From contig JAHREC010000049.1 of the NCBI GenBank assembly GCA_020081605.1, positions 1,984,001-2,048,000 on the forward strand: 64,000 bases of DNA. Direction: 5' to 3'. This DNA is from Albifimbria verrucaria (Eukaryota; Ascomycota; Sordariomycetes; Hypocreales; Stachybotryaceae). A model generated the notes under the pieces. That model was given only the letters and a program-made list of their open reading frames with translations. It did not search any database and was not told where the DNA came from. This document shows, in pieces, positions 1 through 12,043 of this stretch. The position numbers were made by a program, and so were the translations under genes. Each line of letters opens with the position of its first letter. Within the stretch, counting starts at the first letter, position 1.

Positions 1-789
1 CATGGATGAGGGCGACTTCGCGAGAGGCTAGGGCGAATCTTATGGCATCTTTTTGTGAGTCGTTCAGATCTGGGTTGATCCATTGGATGTTTTCAGCGTC
101 GGGGCCGTTGACCAGATCTGATGATATAGGTGTTGGCACTGAAAGTCCAAAGAGCACTCTGATGAAGCTGGAGTACTCCTGTTCGCTCATCCCCTGTAGC
201 TTCTCCATGGTCTGTTTCATTCTGCAGAGATTTTGTTACTAAATATTCGTCATATGTCAAATGAATGGCTTCTTTCGCACAGAAGCATCTCAAGACACAG
301 TCAACAAGCTACTCACCGTCGATGTGTTACCTCGTCAGCCAACTTCACCAGCCACACTCTCCCCGAAAAGACAACATCTTCCTTTCCTTCGTCCAGAGCA
401 ACCGCTACGAAGCTCCTCTGGACTTTAGTCACGACGCCGCGAGAGCCCTTGCGCTCCAGCTCTTTGATCTCCCTCTTCTTAGCACTGCCGGCAGGCTGCT
501 CGGCGACCAGCACAATGTCGCCGGTGCGCACGCCATGCTCCGGCAGCTCACCGGTACTTGAGGTAGCGGAGTCCGGGCCAAGCTCCAGAAGGGTACGGCC
601 GCCGAAGCCGGTGCGCTGCCCGGCGACAACGAGGTTGGTGATGGCGACTCCGGCGCGCTGGAGGCCGGTGGGGCTGTGGTTGGAGACGAGGGCGCTGGTC
701 TCCTGGATTTCGCTCTGGAGCTCTTTCTCAAGCAGGGCGATTTGAGTGGCCGCGAAGGATGGCACGTCGAGAGGCTCTTTGTTCCCCAT
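1..789 (-). CDS. HCS1/SMUBP2-like ATP-dependent DNA helicase, 5' part (runs off the window)
   Basis: Probable DNA polymerase alpha-associated helicase A (yeast Hcs1, human IGHMBP2 family), an SF1 5'-3' helicase. Exon 1 is 317-789 and exon 2 is 1-221. The intron at 222-316 has a GTGAGT donor and a CTGCAG acceptor and joins the frame as KLADEVTHRR-MKQTMEKL. Exon 1 (157 residues) carries the family's N-terminal beta-barrel region, with GDIVLVAEQPAGS and RTLLELGP. The fragment stops at NDSQKDAIRFALASREVALI, exactly where the Walker A loop (GPPGTGKT in relatives) should begin, so all helicase motifs lie outside the window. The start at 789 follows from similarity and an upstream stop. No frame break is seen here. 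The family assignment rests on recognition of these segments, not on a search. Confidence 0.85.
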
Positions 790-1256
790 GATTGCAGGTG
801 GGTTGCTCTACAAGCTCTCGAACCTGAAGGTGAAGGTGGGATGTAGTGAAGCCTACAAGAGGTGGGTGGCTGCTGTACCCCACCAAAGCTACGTCAGGTC
901 CAGACAGAGCACCAAATACTTGATGTGGGTGCTCGAATATGCCCTCGGGACTATAGACTGGAGAGACCAATTGTTTATTCTGTGCGAGAAACTTGAATAT
1001 CAATTGCGTGATATTTAGTCTGGGAAGTCTCATGTACAATAACCGCGCCTTGGTTGTTCATCTTATATACCAGTGTGTGTAACAATGTTCTGACCACAAA
1101 TATCACACCGTTGTTGTCTTATGATAACAGTAATTAAACCGAGAGGGTATCACAAATCTCATCGCCGGCTTTCATCTCAGCTTGCACAGCTGCCTACATC
1201 CACCCACAAACAATATACACCCTTCAGTACCCAGCATTTCGCCTCCCTCGTCCAGC
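790..1256. other. Intergenic, helicase 5' side / DUF202 3' side
   Basis: Holds the helicase promoter and the 3' flank of the DUF202 gene. No reading frame here resembles a protein, and no repeat stands out. Confidence 0.6.
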
Positions 1257-2238
1257 CTAGCCAGACTTGTACGCCGGGTTGATCACCAGCGCGACCACCA
1301 TGGACAGCACGATGATGGCAAAGGCCATGAGCGCCGTGATGGCGATGGTGCCGCGGCTGGCGGGGAACTTGCCCTTCATGATCCACTGCTGCGAGTCGTG
1401 GTAGCGCTTGTAGCCGAGGAGCAGCGTCACGACGCTGGCGCCCAGGAACGTGGTGCCCAGCGGGCGGCCCATCTGGCGCAGCGTGCTGAAGTCGACGCCC
1501 GCCGCCTCCGCGTCGCCGATGGACGTGTTGAGGCGGAAGAGCTGCGTGACGGCGACGCCGATGGAGGCGAAGGCGAGGGATGTGCGCAGCCACGCGAGGA
1601 ATGTTCGCTCTGTGAAGCCGACGGCTGGTTAGCATGCTGGGAAGCTCCATGGTGACGACGATGCTCAGTGATGTGGGGAGCCATACCGAGCGCAAGGTGG
1701 TCGCGGGCCACGCTGCCCTTGTTCTCCAACTCAATCGACCGGAACTTGGCCAAGGATCTCTTCCACCACGGCGAGGCGCAGCTGCGTCGTTGCCCGATGT
1801 CGGTCCCTCGTGCGCGCTCTCCGCCGAGTCGTCCGGCAACGACCTCCTCGCCCGTCCGCCATTGGGCTCAGTCTGCGTGGCCTGGTAGTTCTGGCCCGAT
1901 CCGCGCTCTACGATTCTCGTCATCTCGTCAGCCGATTCGTCGTCTGCAGTCATACTGCCGCCGTGCGGACGTCTCGCCCGCGCTACGGGTGACGTAGCAT
2001 CGCTCTGCATTGTCTCCGCGCGCTCGCGAGCATTCTATAAACGGCCCGCCAAGGTCAGTCACCGTGGTCACGCAAGCGGGAGCTCGAAGTAACGTACCTC
2101 TAGAATCTCGTTGATGCGGTCGCTGGAGCTCTGCCGGCGCTGCAGGTTAAGAGCCGAGGAGGTCCACGAGCGACGCAGCGATCCGGGACTCGTCGGTTGT
2201 GCCGCTGGGGCTTGTCTGCCGTGGGTGGCATCCGCCAT
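1257..2238 (-). CDS. DUF202 (YidH-type) three-helix membrane protein
   Basis: Exons are 2098-2238, 1687-2034 and 1257-1609, with donors GTACGT and GTATGG and acceptors TTTATAG and TTCACAG. The N-terminal 150 residues are polar (RINEILENARERAETMQSD, then a Ser/Glu-rich stretch). The DUF202 core follows: WWKRSLAKFRSIELENKG, SVARDHLALERTFLAWLRTS, then three hydrophobic helices (LAFASIGVAVTQLF; TTFLGASVVTLLLGY; ITALMAFAIIVLSMVVALVI) and the end NPAYKSG. Exon 2 changes frame near 1770, where one extra C gives the expected WWKR. With it the three exons total 843 nt, or 280 residues. Fungal DUF202 proteins are small membrane proteins of largely unknown role, some vacuolar; nothing here narrows that. 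The strong match to the core and the exact length make the model secure. Confidence 0.88.
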
Positions 2239-3673
2239 GGCTGGGCTGGGTCTTATCTACTCCTCTTTGAACGGTTGCAATATCGCTGCCAAGGGGCGCA
2301 AGGGCGCATGGGCGGCGCTGCCGTCGTTTGCGATTGAGGAGGCCAATGATGCAATTCCAGGGCTCGGACGAGATCCCTGATAAGATGCAGGCCAGAGTCT
2401 AGAAGCTGGGTGGAGTGGGCTTGGTCTCTGTGTTAGTCGTGTCTGAGAGGAACATGGGGGAGCGAGTGGGACAGAAGAGATGGAAGCCATATTGCGAAAA
2501 ATTAGAGGAAAAGGCATAATCCTCTAATTCCATGGAACTAAAATATAACGAGATTCCACAATGAGATATAGTTCATATTCACTTGCTCATGTTTCCCTTA
2601 CTATTTAATTGTTGACGATGGCTCTTAGAATTCCTCGGCTTTCTTTTTGTGAATGTCCTTTCATCTAAGCAGTGGCTCCGCAATGCTTTGAGACAAGTAC
2701 ATATGAGGGATATGCATCCCGATAAAATGAGTCAATTAAAAACCATGAAGATCCTGTCCAGGGTTAATCATAGTTAATTAACCAGCCTTCTGTACGCATG
2801 TTGTGGTTTTCTCAATTGACTATCAAAGTGTGCGGAGCCTGCTCGGTACAAGTGCCGAAGGATCACGCGTCCATATAGTCCATTAGTAGGCCGTCTACAG
2901 GAAGTCTCTAACCGGCTGCCTTCATATATGAGCTTGTGGTCAAGCATCTACTTCATGTCTTGGCAAAGGTGTTTCAACTAGAGTAAGCCGGTCATTCAGT
3001 TGAGGCATAAATCACGACCACCACCCGAGCATTGTCGTCAATCGTTGACCGGCATTCACGGCGACGGCGACGGCCCCGGCACTCATGGGTATTCCTTCCG
3101 GCTGCCGTCCCGGCCGCTAATCTAAACAAAGACAGTCCTCACTACAGCTGTCATCAATCAATTAACTTACTTGTCCAAAGTTGTGCTGTTGCATAGACAC
3201 CCAGTGGTACAGGCAACAAACCGGATGGCTGCTTTCGACCGTACTACGCACCGACCTCCACTCAGACCAATCACACGCCAACGTAACACAACACTCAATA
3301 GCTCCCTCGTGACGACTTGATGTATCACAGCACGGATGGGGAATGATGGATGCGTGGTGATGGGATAAGACATTTTCGCAGAATGACGTGTGGTCTACAT
3401 TTGACCATTGCCGCCACACACGGCCCGTATTTATGAGCAGTAACATTCCGGCCTCTATCCGATCGCCAGCACGACGGCATGCGGTGACCATATTCGCCTA
3501 GTTGGTCGAAGCAATTCCTGCCGTGCGCATATAATTGACTCCTTGACCACATATGTTCCTGCAGGCCGGAGCAGCCCGCGTCCTCTTTGGGATACGAGTT
3601 TAACGTGGTGTGATCATCAAATACCGAAAACTGAGGATTCCTGGACGCACTGACAGCAGCAACTTGCGTCTTT
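2239..3673. other. Intergenic, no gene seen
   Basis: Lies between the DUF202 start and the DPH6 stop. Small open frames on either strand look random (low-complexity or composition-driven). It presumably carries the DUF202 promoter and the DPH6 3' end. Confidence 0.6.
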
Positions 3674-6118
3674 TTATGACGAATCTGACACGGATAACCC
3701 AGTCCTGTAAACTCCCACAAGGCCAACTCTTTCTCCTTCAGTAGACCAGATAGAGCGGCAGGGGATAACTGCAAACGGCAGAGGCTGGTTGGATTTGCCA
3801 TCTGATGTCCAAGGCCCCGGTAGCTTAATAGTGTCCACGTAGGCCAAATAAGGGCCTGAGCCTTCCGCATTTGACGCCTTGACGTGCAGGTGCTTAAGTG
3901 ACCCGATGTAGGCTGCCGCCATGGCCTTTTCAGAAGCCTCCCACGTCGTGTCTTCCAGGGCGGCTGTCAGTGTGCAAGACACCACGGTGTGTACAAAACT
4001 GGCCTCTGGAGCTCGGACAATGGTATGGCACGCCCTCCAACCAGCCAGGCCAACCTCTTCGCACTGGACTATTTCGAGACTTGAGTCGCTCACTTGTGAC
4101 AGGCCTGCATGTGCGTGCCACTCTACTGCAGACTGCCGGGGAAGGCTTTCCACTTCCACGGCAAAGAACGGCGGGATGCATGAATCCGGTTCGTTCTGTT
4201 GCCTCAAGGTGAGAACAGACCAGTCAGGCAGCCGACGGCCGCCTCCCGGCTTGCTGTCATGTCCCAAAGATGCATACTGAGGGTTGTATTTGAGATCCCA
4301 CGGATCGACTGCGTCATCAGCATCGTCCTCGTCTTCTGGAGCTGCATGGATCCGCTTCCACGCACGGCTGGCATAATCTGCGCTTCGCTGAATATCCGCA
4401 TCAGATGTTGAACGAGCAAAGTAGGCCACAGCACTTGACCAGTACTGAATACGCATCTCCGCTGCAATCCTCCATAGATGCTGCAAAGAGAGCACTATTT
4501 CCATCTGTAAAGACGTATCCGAAGGAACAGGTAGCTCCATGGATGCAGGTATTAGTGGAATCTGCCCTGCCACAGAGACTACCCGTAGCCCTATTGGTTT
4601 CTGCTGCAAGGTAACAGGGGCTTCGATCGCCTGGCTGTAAGGGCCAATGTTCGCTGGCGCCCAGTAAGACCTCGACTGGACGTGAAGTCCATCTCTATCA
4701 CGCAACTCCGAATTTGCAGGAATAGTGAGATAAATGACAATGTTAGAACCCTCTGGGAGAAGATCACCGCAAGAAATGGTCACGCGAGACGGCGGGTTCG
4801 GCTTTGTAAAGAGCTTACCGTACACACCGTTCACCTTGGGAAAGGCGGACATGTCACGAAGGATGATCACGACTGTAGTGACCTGAGATGCTTCCAGGGA
4901 CGTAGAGGACAGTAGCTGTTTAATCTTGGCAACCACGCAAAGCGTTTCGTCCTCGATCGTACCTCCATGTTCGGTAGGTGCTGCAGACACGGACCAGGAG
5001 AGAAGATCAAGAGGACTTGCTTCATACGACAGTTTCTGACTGAGCAACGACGACGTGTGTAGCTTATGCGAAGCTTGCACTGCTTCCGCTGTGGTCAGGT
5101 TGTCAAAGAGGGATGCAAATGCAGGGTCTAGGAGATCAGGAGATGGGGAACAATTGTGGCTTCATCGGTTTGTACAGGCGGCTTGTCTTCAAGATGAGCA
5201 CCCTGAATCATCAGCCAGTTGGAGCCTCCTCCTTCACGAATCACAGTCTTGCCATCATCAGGGACACTGATGCGCTTCTTGAACAAGTGTGAAGGGCCAT
5301 CCAAGACTATCGTCTCGAACTCTCCGCCTTCGCCCAGAGCCGCTCCTCAGCAGCACCGAACCGGCTGAGCGCGCGCTTTACCCTAGCCGCGCCGGTATCG
5401 CTTGTGACACGCTCCCAGAGGTGTCCTCATCAAGTCCCGCGCTGGCGACCTTGATTATACGGGCCTCAAGCCCCACGGCAGCCATGTCCTGCAACAGCTG
5501 AGCGTCGTCAGGGGTGCGGCAGAGGTGCGCGGGTGTGGCAAAATCGGGTACTTCCACAGGTATGCCAGCGGCACAAGCCCGAGGCGCAACGCGATGGATT
5601 CAACCCGGGTACGCTGGTAAGTTGACAGGATTGCACCTGCACACACAGCGTTGGCCTCTGGGTGGCGGGCCATGACAGCCTGAAGCAGCGACAACATGGA
5701 CTCCGTCTCATCTGGCGAGGAGGACCCAGGCATCGGCGTTGGCCCCTTCACAGCGGCGTAGTCATAGTCACGCTCGTGGCGCACCGCACCACCAACAATG
5801 GGCTGGCGATACAGCGGCAGGCCTGTGGCGGCAGCGTACAGGGGACGACCTCATGACCAACGGTTTGGTACATGAAGCTATTGAGGTCCTGCTGCGGAGA
5901 AGAAGCTTCTAGCCCCCAGCTCCCCGCGCAAAACCCTCCGCGCTGGGGTCGACAAAGTGGACGCCATCATCCGAGGATGGCGCATCAGCGTCGCCAGCCG
6001 GGTACAGGTTGGCCAAGGCAACAACGCTGTGGCCATGGGCGAGGCAGTGGAGCAGGCTGAAGAAGCTATCCTTGCCGCCGGAGACCAGAGCAATGACCTT
6101 GAGGCGTTCGGACGACAT
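3674..6118 (-). CDS. DPH6: Diphthine-ammonia ligase with C-terminal RidA-like domains
   Basis: Dph6 catalyses the last step of diphthamide synthesis on elongation factor 2, amidating diphthine with ATP and ammonium in the cytoplasm. The N-terminus MSSERLKVIALVSGGKDSFF holds the PP-loop SGGKDS at residues 13-18. Next come LNSFMYQTVGHEVVP, GGAVRHERDYDYAAV, DMAAVGLEARIIKVASAGL and ALGEGGEFETIVLDGP, all hallmarks of the ligase domain. The C-terminal half has two RidA/YjgF-like segments (around RSYWAPANIGPYSQAIEAPV and IPCRSIWSTEGERVGLVGVY), as in yeast YLR143w. No intron is needed. The frame is broken six times, at 5913-5917, 5841-5844, 5511-5514, 5425-5426, 5340-5341 and 5131-5132. Adding one base at each run gives 2451 nt, 816 residues. 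The start at 6118 is the only ATG before the PP-loop. Confidence 0.9.
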
Positions 6119-6680
6119 GACTGGGGGCGTGTGAGATGATGTCGCGAGTCGTCTGGCGAGATATAAAGCGAGTGTGCGTGGGGCACCTCAGGGTCCGGGC
6201 GGCAGCTTGCGGCTGCAACGCAGGGACTTTGTTATCGAGGGCGGGCCAAGCAGTTCTCCGCAGATCCGGGGCTCGTGTGTGAGATGAACGCGCGCCCTCA
6301 CGACTCGAGATCGGTCTTATGGCGGCAAGTTCCTTGGAGAGGAGGGGAGAGGGAGGGACGCTGACAACTGATTAGCTGAGAAGACTACGGGACCTTAATT
6401 TGTTAGTGCATGAAATGGAAGATGAGCTCGGATTTGAGTCACGAACTAATGAGGTGGTGCCTGATGGCTAGTTTAGTTGGGTAGGCAGGCGCTACGGAGC
6501 ACCGAACGTTCCTGCCTACGTTAACTTATCTAAGGTAAGTTAAGTTAAGTTACATCTACATGTGGTAAGGGTCAAGCTGGCGTAACCTGCTGGCCAAGGA
6601 ACGGCACAGCAGATCACGGCTGCTCAAATCTCCTAGCCTCGAGGCCAACGACCTAGGCTTGTTCTCCCGTTTGATTAGCA

Positions 6681-6714
6681 TTGGTATTGGTATTGGTATT
6701 GGCATTGGGATTGG
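6681..6714. repeat. Hexanucleotide repeat (TTGGTA)n, degenerate
   Basis: About five to six units of TTGGTA/TTGGCA/TTGGGA in tandem. It resembles the (ATCCCA)n tract at 12563-12590 on the opposite strand in having a TTGG(G/T) core, but the two are not identical. Confidence 0.8.
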
Positions 6715-7361
6715 CGTTAGCAGCAGCGTTAGGTGACTAGCCGCCCAGCCGCAGGGCTCCCAACGCCCGGCCACCGACCCTATTCGTCCCATCTCACACG
6801 CCGACTCGTGCTGCGGGCCAAAGCAACCAGCTCCATTGGGCTGAGCTCCTCCAGCTCTAGTCATGTAGCTCCAGTTCAAGCATCTCGGGAGCTAACGACT
6901 CGGAGCCGGTGAATTCGTTATTCACCCATTGTCTTTTTCCCACCTACTACGTAGTACCGTGGAGCCAGGTATCAACCCTGCCGGACCATCCCCAACGCTG
7001 GCTAAGTTAGTCTGTCCGAGATATAGAACATCTTCTGGAGCTGGTGGGCAGGCTTCCGGCACGGAGCTTCGATGCGGACCCCGGAGGCCGCCGTATCCCA
7101 AGATCTCGATGACGCTCTGCATAGCCTAAATGCCATAATGTCCATGCGTTTTGTACAAAGTCGAGAATGAAGAGAGTGGGAAAAATCCTCAAATTGCAAA
7201 TTGCACCACCGGTTCGTGGAATAAGCGACCCTGCAAAAATTTTGCTGATGATATTCTGATACGAGCTGTTGACTAACTAACGACTAATAGCCCAGATCCC
7301 CTTGGAAATAAGATGCTGACTGGCGACTTGGCAGTAAAGGCCCTGTCTGTCTCCAGGGCTC

Positions 7362-7418
7362 GCTCCATTCTTTTTTCCTCTTTTTATTTTCTTTTTTCAT
7401 TCTCTTCCCTTGTCCCAC
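7362..7418 (+). promoter_or_regulatory. Pyrimidine-rich tract, possible core promoter
   Basis: A run almost purely of T and C on the + strand. In filamentous ascomycetes such tracts commonly sit directly upstream of transcription starts. It is followed by an ATG at 7448 and, 24 nt later, a consensus GTGAGT donor at 7475, with a CCGTAG acceptor ending at 7523. No recognisable product follows, so the role is inference. Confidence 0.35.
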
Positions 7419-8264
7419 AAGGGTCTTTTCGCCTCCGACACCCTGTCATGAAACCCCAGCCAAGGGTCGGCAACGTGAGTAAGTAGAGACAACACCATTG
7501 ACTAAGGGCTTCGTCAACCGTAGACGTGTATGGATATGACAGGGGCACGGCCGCTGACTACGCCATTGATGGGTTCCCAGCGTCCGTGTTGAAACCAAGC
7601 TGCCCTACTCATCGTCGAGGTTTAGTGAGGGTGCGCGCTCTCCCAAACCCATACTGTACAGCTTACGACTCGCGTAGTGCAGGCTATACCCTCCGGCTCC
7701 GTGCTCTCACACCCGGCTTGTGGGGCCTTGTTTGGTCCGGGAACCCTGGACCCGTCGGCTGCTCTTCTCTCACCAACTCTGCTCTATGGTTGCCTCATCA
7801 AGCTTCACCCCCGTCCCTGTCGTAGTCTCGGTGCGGCCCGGATGATGATGAAGAGACCCTTGCTCGCCACTGGGTGCGGTTCATTACGGTAACTGGCCGG
7901 TTCTGGCTCTCGCCGCCGCCCTCCTCCGCCGTTTAATTTGCCATTGCCCAGACCAGCTTGTCCTTTGAGGTTATGAAGCGGGCCGGGGAAGAGCTCCTCA
8001 TGAGGGTCTCCGGATCAGCCCACCGGCGGATCATGGTGTTGCTGGACGCCCTCAGCCAAGCCAAGCCTCGTCTCAGTGTCGTAGAATCCCCATTTCTCGG
8101 ATCGACCACCGGAGTCGTAAAGCCCACTCGCCTTTCGGGCACCGCTGGTTTTCGCGCATGGCCAGTGCTGGCTCAGTAATCTGGTTCACCCATCTCCCGG
8201 CGCTGACTAGGCCCATACGCTTGCTGATTTGGCACCATTACACGGTTCCTCTGCATCGTGGCCA

Positions 8265-8298
8265 AGACACACACGCACGTACACACACACATACGCGC
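8265..8298. repeat. AC/CA microsatellite, interrupted
   Basis: Alternating AC-rich stretch interrupted by G and T bases. No coding role is evident. Confidence 0.75.
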
Positions 8299-9140
8299 GG
8301 CTGAGTAGGCAGAGCCAACCAACCACCCAATACGCGACCCAAGTCAACAACGTAGGAACACGGACACGGCAAACTCTTTAAAAAGTGGAGGCATTGAATA
8401 TAATTATGCACCAGAAGGGTGTGGTTGCGAGAGGTCTCGTCAACAGCTAATCTCAAAGGAGTTGAACGTCAGCCTACGCGGGCGACAAGCCAGTTGCCGC
8501 AGTCGCGTGGTGATTACAATGAGTGTAAGAAAGACAAAAGCCGACGTTGGTCAGCAGCAAAGCAGCCTGAAAAACAAATGCAAGAAACCATAGTTCCCGA
8601 GGTTATTTGGTACACCGCAGGGATAATGCATTGGTAACGAAGGTGGAAAGAAATAACAAAGGCAACAAATGTTTCAAAAATCCCCAAAACGATGCACGCC
8701 GTGTTCCCATATGTTCCAAGTTGCCCCTCCCATGCCCAAGCGTTGCTCAACTGTGTTCGTTGCCATACTGCAAAGTTCGCCTCGAAAAGATGCGCAACCT
8801 CTCCTGATCATGAGCTCTGCGTAAAGGATTTTTGTTGTCTTTGAAGTTTTTGATACAAGAATGGAAGAATGTAATGACAATTCATGACCGCTTGGGACCA
8901 TTGTCTGGTCCCTCTCTACCAATTGCGGTTTTTACCCTAAGCTTTTCAAGTCCCTGCACCCTATTGCCCAACCAACCGACACCCATGTTGAACAAGGTGA
9001 AGTCCCATGGATGCCAGCAAGGCGGCTAGAAGAAGTCAATGTCGTAAGTTCGTATCAGGCGTTTACAAAGCTACGCCAAGCGGCCCAGCTTCGGTCGTCG
9101 TAGAAATAAATTTCCTTTGCGGCCTAGGCGAGCGGACCGC

Positions 9141-10952
9141 TTAGTCGGAGCGCTTGCGCTTCTTCTTGCCCTGGTCACTCGTCTCTTCCGACGACAACTC
9201 ACTGGCGCTGCCGGGAATCTCCGACGCAATCTGGAAGAGGACCTTGCCGTAGGCGCTGTAGTCATCTGACCCTGGTGTTGGCATCATCCCTGAGGCATCA
9301 AAGGATGGAACTTCGCCTTCTTCGATAAGGTTCATGACGATGGCACCGCCGGCGTGAGTCCTGGCGTGCTGGGCCAAGTTGTCGCTCCTGGAGAACTTCT
9401 TGCCGCACTCATTGCATTCGAAGGGCTTCTCCTGGGTGTGCAGAGAGCGGTAGTGACGCTTGAGGTGTTCTTGGCGACGGAAGCGTCGGTTGCAGAGATC
9501 ACAGACAAAGGTCTTGGAAGGGTCCTCAGTGAGGGACTGCTTGCGTCCGCGGCGGTTAGCGGGAGCGGGCAGAGGAGTGTTGGGACTCTCAGAGCCAGAG
9601 GAGACGTGAGACTCGGAGCTGACTGGCGAGGCAGAGTTGAGCTCCTGAGAGTTGGAAGCTTCAGTCTCAGCGGCGGCAGCCATGATGGGCGACACGTCCC
9701 TAGTGGCGTTTGACCTCTTCTGGCGTTTGTCCTGGTGACCCTCGTCGGAGCAGTTGTGGGTAGTCGAGGGAGGGCTGGGCATAGAAGGGAACTGGAAGGT
9801 CTCGTCAAAGCTCAGATCCTCGTCACCAATGAAGCTACCGTGACCCAGGGAGACGACAGAAGAGCCAGTGCAAGCTCGGGGACGGCCAACGTCAGTGGTG
9901 TGCTCGCCAATGTTGACAAGGCTGTTGACGAAATCGTCCTCAGACTCAAGGTCGGTCAATTCCTCAAAAGCAGGCAAGCTGTTGGGCAGCGAAGGGTTGA
10001 AGACCAGAGTTGCCTGAGGAGCAATGATGGCATCAGACCTGGCCTGGTCCACCTTGGAGTGCTCCTCACCCAGGCTGTTGACAGTGAACTCGGGTGCAAG
10101 AGTAGGGTTGGAGGCAGCGGAGACAGTGAGGTTGCGAGGATCGCAGAAGTCAACGTCCTGTTCCGAAGTGACCGAGCGCGCATAAGGAGCGGGCGAAGGG
10201 GACAAAGACGGGCAAGAGATGGAAGCAAGGTCGCTAGTGCTAAGCGAGGGAGCCATGCAGGGTTGAGACTGAAGGTAGACTGCCAAATGAAGGTTAGCCA
10301 CAAGCCCCGCTGCCAGTTGATCACAGGCCACCGCCTCTTCTCTTACAGCCATGCATGCTGCCAGGGTACAACGTCACACCGATAAGGGAAAAACCAAAGG
10401 AAAAAGAAATGCGTGACACGGTTGGTGACGGCAGGAGACATTGAATGGCAAGGCGGGAAAAAAGAGACTGCTGAATCCACTTACCAGGCGTCATTGGGGG
10501 TGAGCCGCAGCTCGACCAGTCCAGAACACAGTTCTCGGCAGACTCGAGGCCATCCTTGGCTCCAGCGAAGCCGTCCAGACCAGAGAACATGGGGTTCATC
10601 GGGGTCTGCAGCATGTCGAAGCTCTTGGGGCTGCCAATGGTGCTGCCAGAGGTTGACAGAGGGGTGTGGAAGGCAGGTAGTTGCCGTCGCAGAAGTCCGT
10701 CTCCATCATGACACCAGGCTTGCGGGACATCATCGAAGGCGAGCCAGCAGGAGTCATGACTGAAGGGCCGTTGCTCATGAGCGTGGGCGGTTGCGAGCAG
10801 GATGACGAGTTGGGGCGCGAGTAGATCGGGGTCGAGGGCAGAGTGGGCACCATGGGGTACATGGCCATCTGGTGAGAACCGTTCTTGGAGTCGGCGTTGT
10901 AGTAGTAGAAGGGCGTTTGGCCCATCGTTGAGTGCATCATGGTGGCTTCCAT
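9141..10952 (-). CDS. MSN2/Seb1-like C2H2 stress-response transcription factor
   Basis: Exons are 10485-10952 and 9141-10279. The 205-bp intron (GTAAGT / TTGGCAG) joins SPPMTP to [10 protein letters not shown]. The product is 535 residues. Two adjacent C2H2 fingers occupy about residues 414-465 ([20 protein letters not shown], then [19 protein letters not shown]), the arrangement and wording of Msn2/Msn4, Seb1 and related proteins that bind AGGGG stress elements. The long N-terminal part is low-complexity, with Ser/Pro-rich and acidic patches ([11 protein letters not shown]), typical of an activation region. A basic tail GKKKRKRSD ends the protein and may be a nuclear localisation signal. Exon 1 breaks at 10661-10664, where one extra C restores LPSTPPLSTSGS and an exact 1608-nt frame. 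The gene faces 12 kb of gene-free DNA upstream. Confidence 0.9.
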
Positions 10953-11979
10953 GGAGTATTATGTGATTGATCTAGTCAAGGCATCGTGTTAGTCCCTCCG
11001 TGATGCAAAGGCAGCCCACCACCACCAAGTCCTCCTCCAGCAACACACTAACCTGTTGATTTCTGTGTTACTAGTTTCGACTCTCGTACTTGATGGTCGT
11101 TGATTTAATTAGGCGCAATATAATAGGTGTAATTGTACAGGTTGCCTCTGTGACAGGCCAATTGGTCAAATGATGGTGAGAAGTGGTAGTGGTTGGGTTC
11201 TTCGTCGTGTAAGGAATGGACGGCAGTCTCTCAGCAAAAGCAAGGACCGACAGGTGTTGCAACTCGAGGTTGGATCTTGGTGATGTTGTACAACGATGGA
11301 CTCGTCGACCTGCTTGTATGTGGGCAAGCAAGGAGTTGATATCGCCAAAGCAATGTAATGAATGGAAGGAATCTCGAAAGGTCGAGGAATTCCAAGGAAT
11401 GCGAGTCACGAAAAAGAAGGAAGAACCGCGAGGGCAATAAAAGAAGAAGAATATCACACAGACACCGAGACCAGACAAGGATTGTCGATCTTATGGTGAA
11501 GGGAAACGAGCGGCAGTAAGTGCTGGGGACCACGGGAGGGATAAGTAGACGAGTCCTAAAGATCAACGACCACGGCCCATGAGTTGGACGGTTCCATAGG
11601 ATAGAACGATGGAGCCCACCTGTCCATTGCCTCCACGCCTGTCTCACCCGAGCTGACTGGGGGTGCGAGCCAGGGCAAGCCCAGGGTACCTCGAGCGGCG
11701 CGCAGGACGGCAGCCCGGGGGCAGAGGAGGTGGGGAGGGGGCCCTGGATCCCTGTTGGTCTAGCCGGGGAGGAGGAGAGTCGGCTGGCTTGGCTGGGTGT
11801 GGATAGGCCTTGGGATATGGAGGAGGGTGGCGAGGCGTTAGTTGGTTATCCCAGGATTGCGCTCTCAAGGTGGGTGTGGGCGATTGGTGGTGTGGTCCCA
11901 GGGCTCGTCGTGGGTGGAGAGCGAGAGAATGAGCATAGAGGCCTGTACCGTATAGACAGTACTGTGTGGCATCCCCATC

Positions 11980-12007
11980 CCATACCACACCATACCATAC
12001 CATACCG
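11980..12007. repeat. CCATA pentamer repeat, copy 1
   Basis: Tandem CATAC/CCATA units ending in CCGTA. The same array with the same CCGTA ending recurs at 12764-12790. A GGAT repeat lies just downstream at 12024-12043. Confidence 0.8.
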
Positions 12008-12023
12008 TAAGTGGGAAGGGTGG

Positions 12024-12043
12024 AGGATGGATGGATGGATGGG
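12024..12043. repeat. GGAT tetramer repeat
   Basis: Several tandem GGAT units. Short and without coding context. Confidence 0.75.

Larger units (their letters stand above)
6119..9140. other. 3 kb intergenic region with a pyrimidine tract and simple repeats
   Basis: No gene is supported. It contains a TTGGTA-type hexamer repeat at 6681-6714, a pyrimidine-rich tract at 7362-7418 of the kind found just upstream of fungal transcription starts (reads on +), and an AC/GT repeat at 8265-8298. The AT-rich end near 8800-9100 is probably the 3' flank of the MSN2-like gene. Confidence 0.5.

Noticed and set aside
1177..2010. A 277-codon - strand frame over the DUF202 gene
   Set aside because: Its C-terminal half is a wrong frame after the break near 1770 and runs through an intron. 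The three-exon model gives the DUF202 core.
9735..10385. A 216-codon + strand frame opposite the MSN2-like gene
   Set aside because: It is antisense to a well-supported exon, and its residues (Val/Gly/Arg-rich) mirror the codon bias of the real gene.
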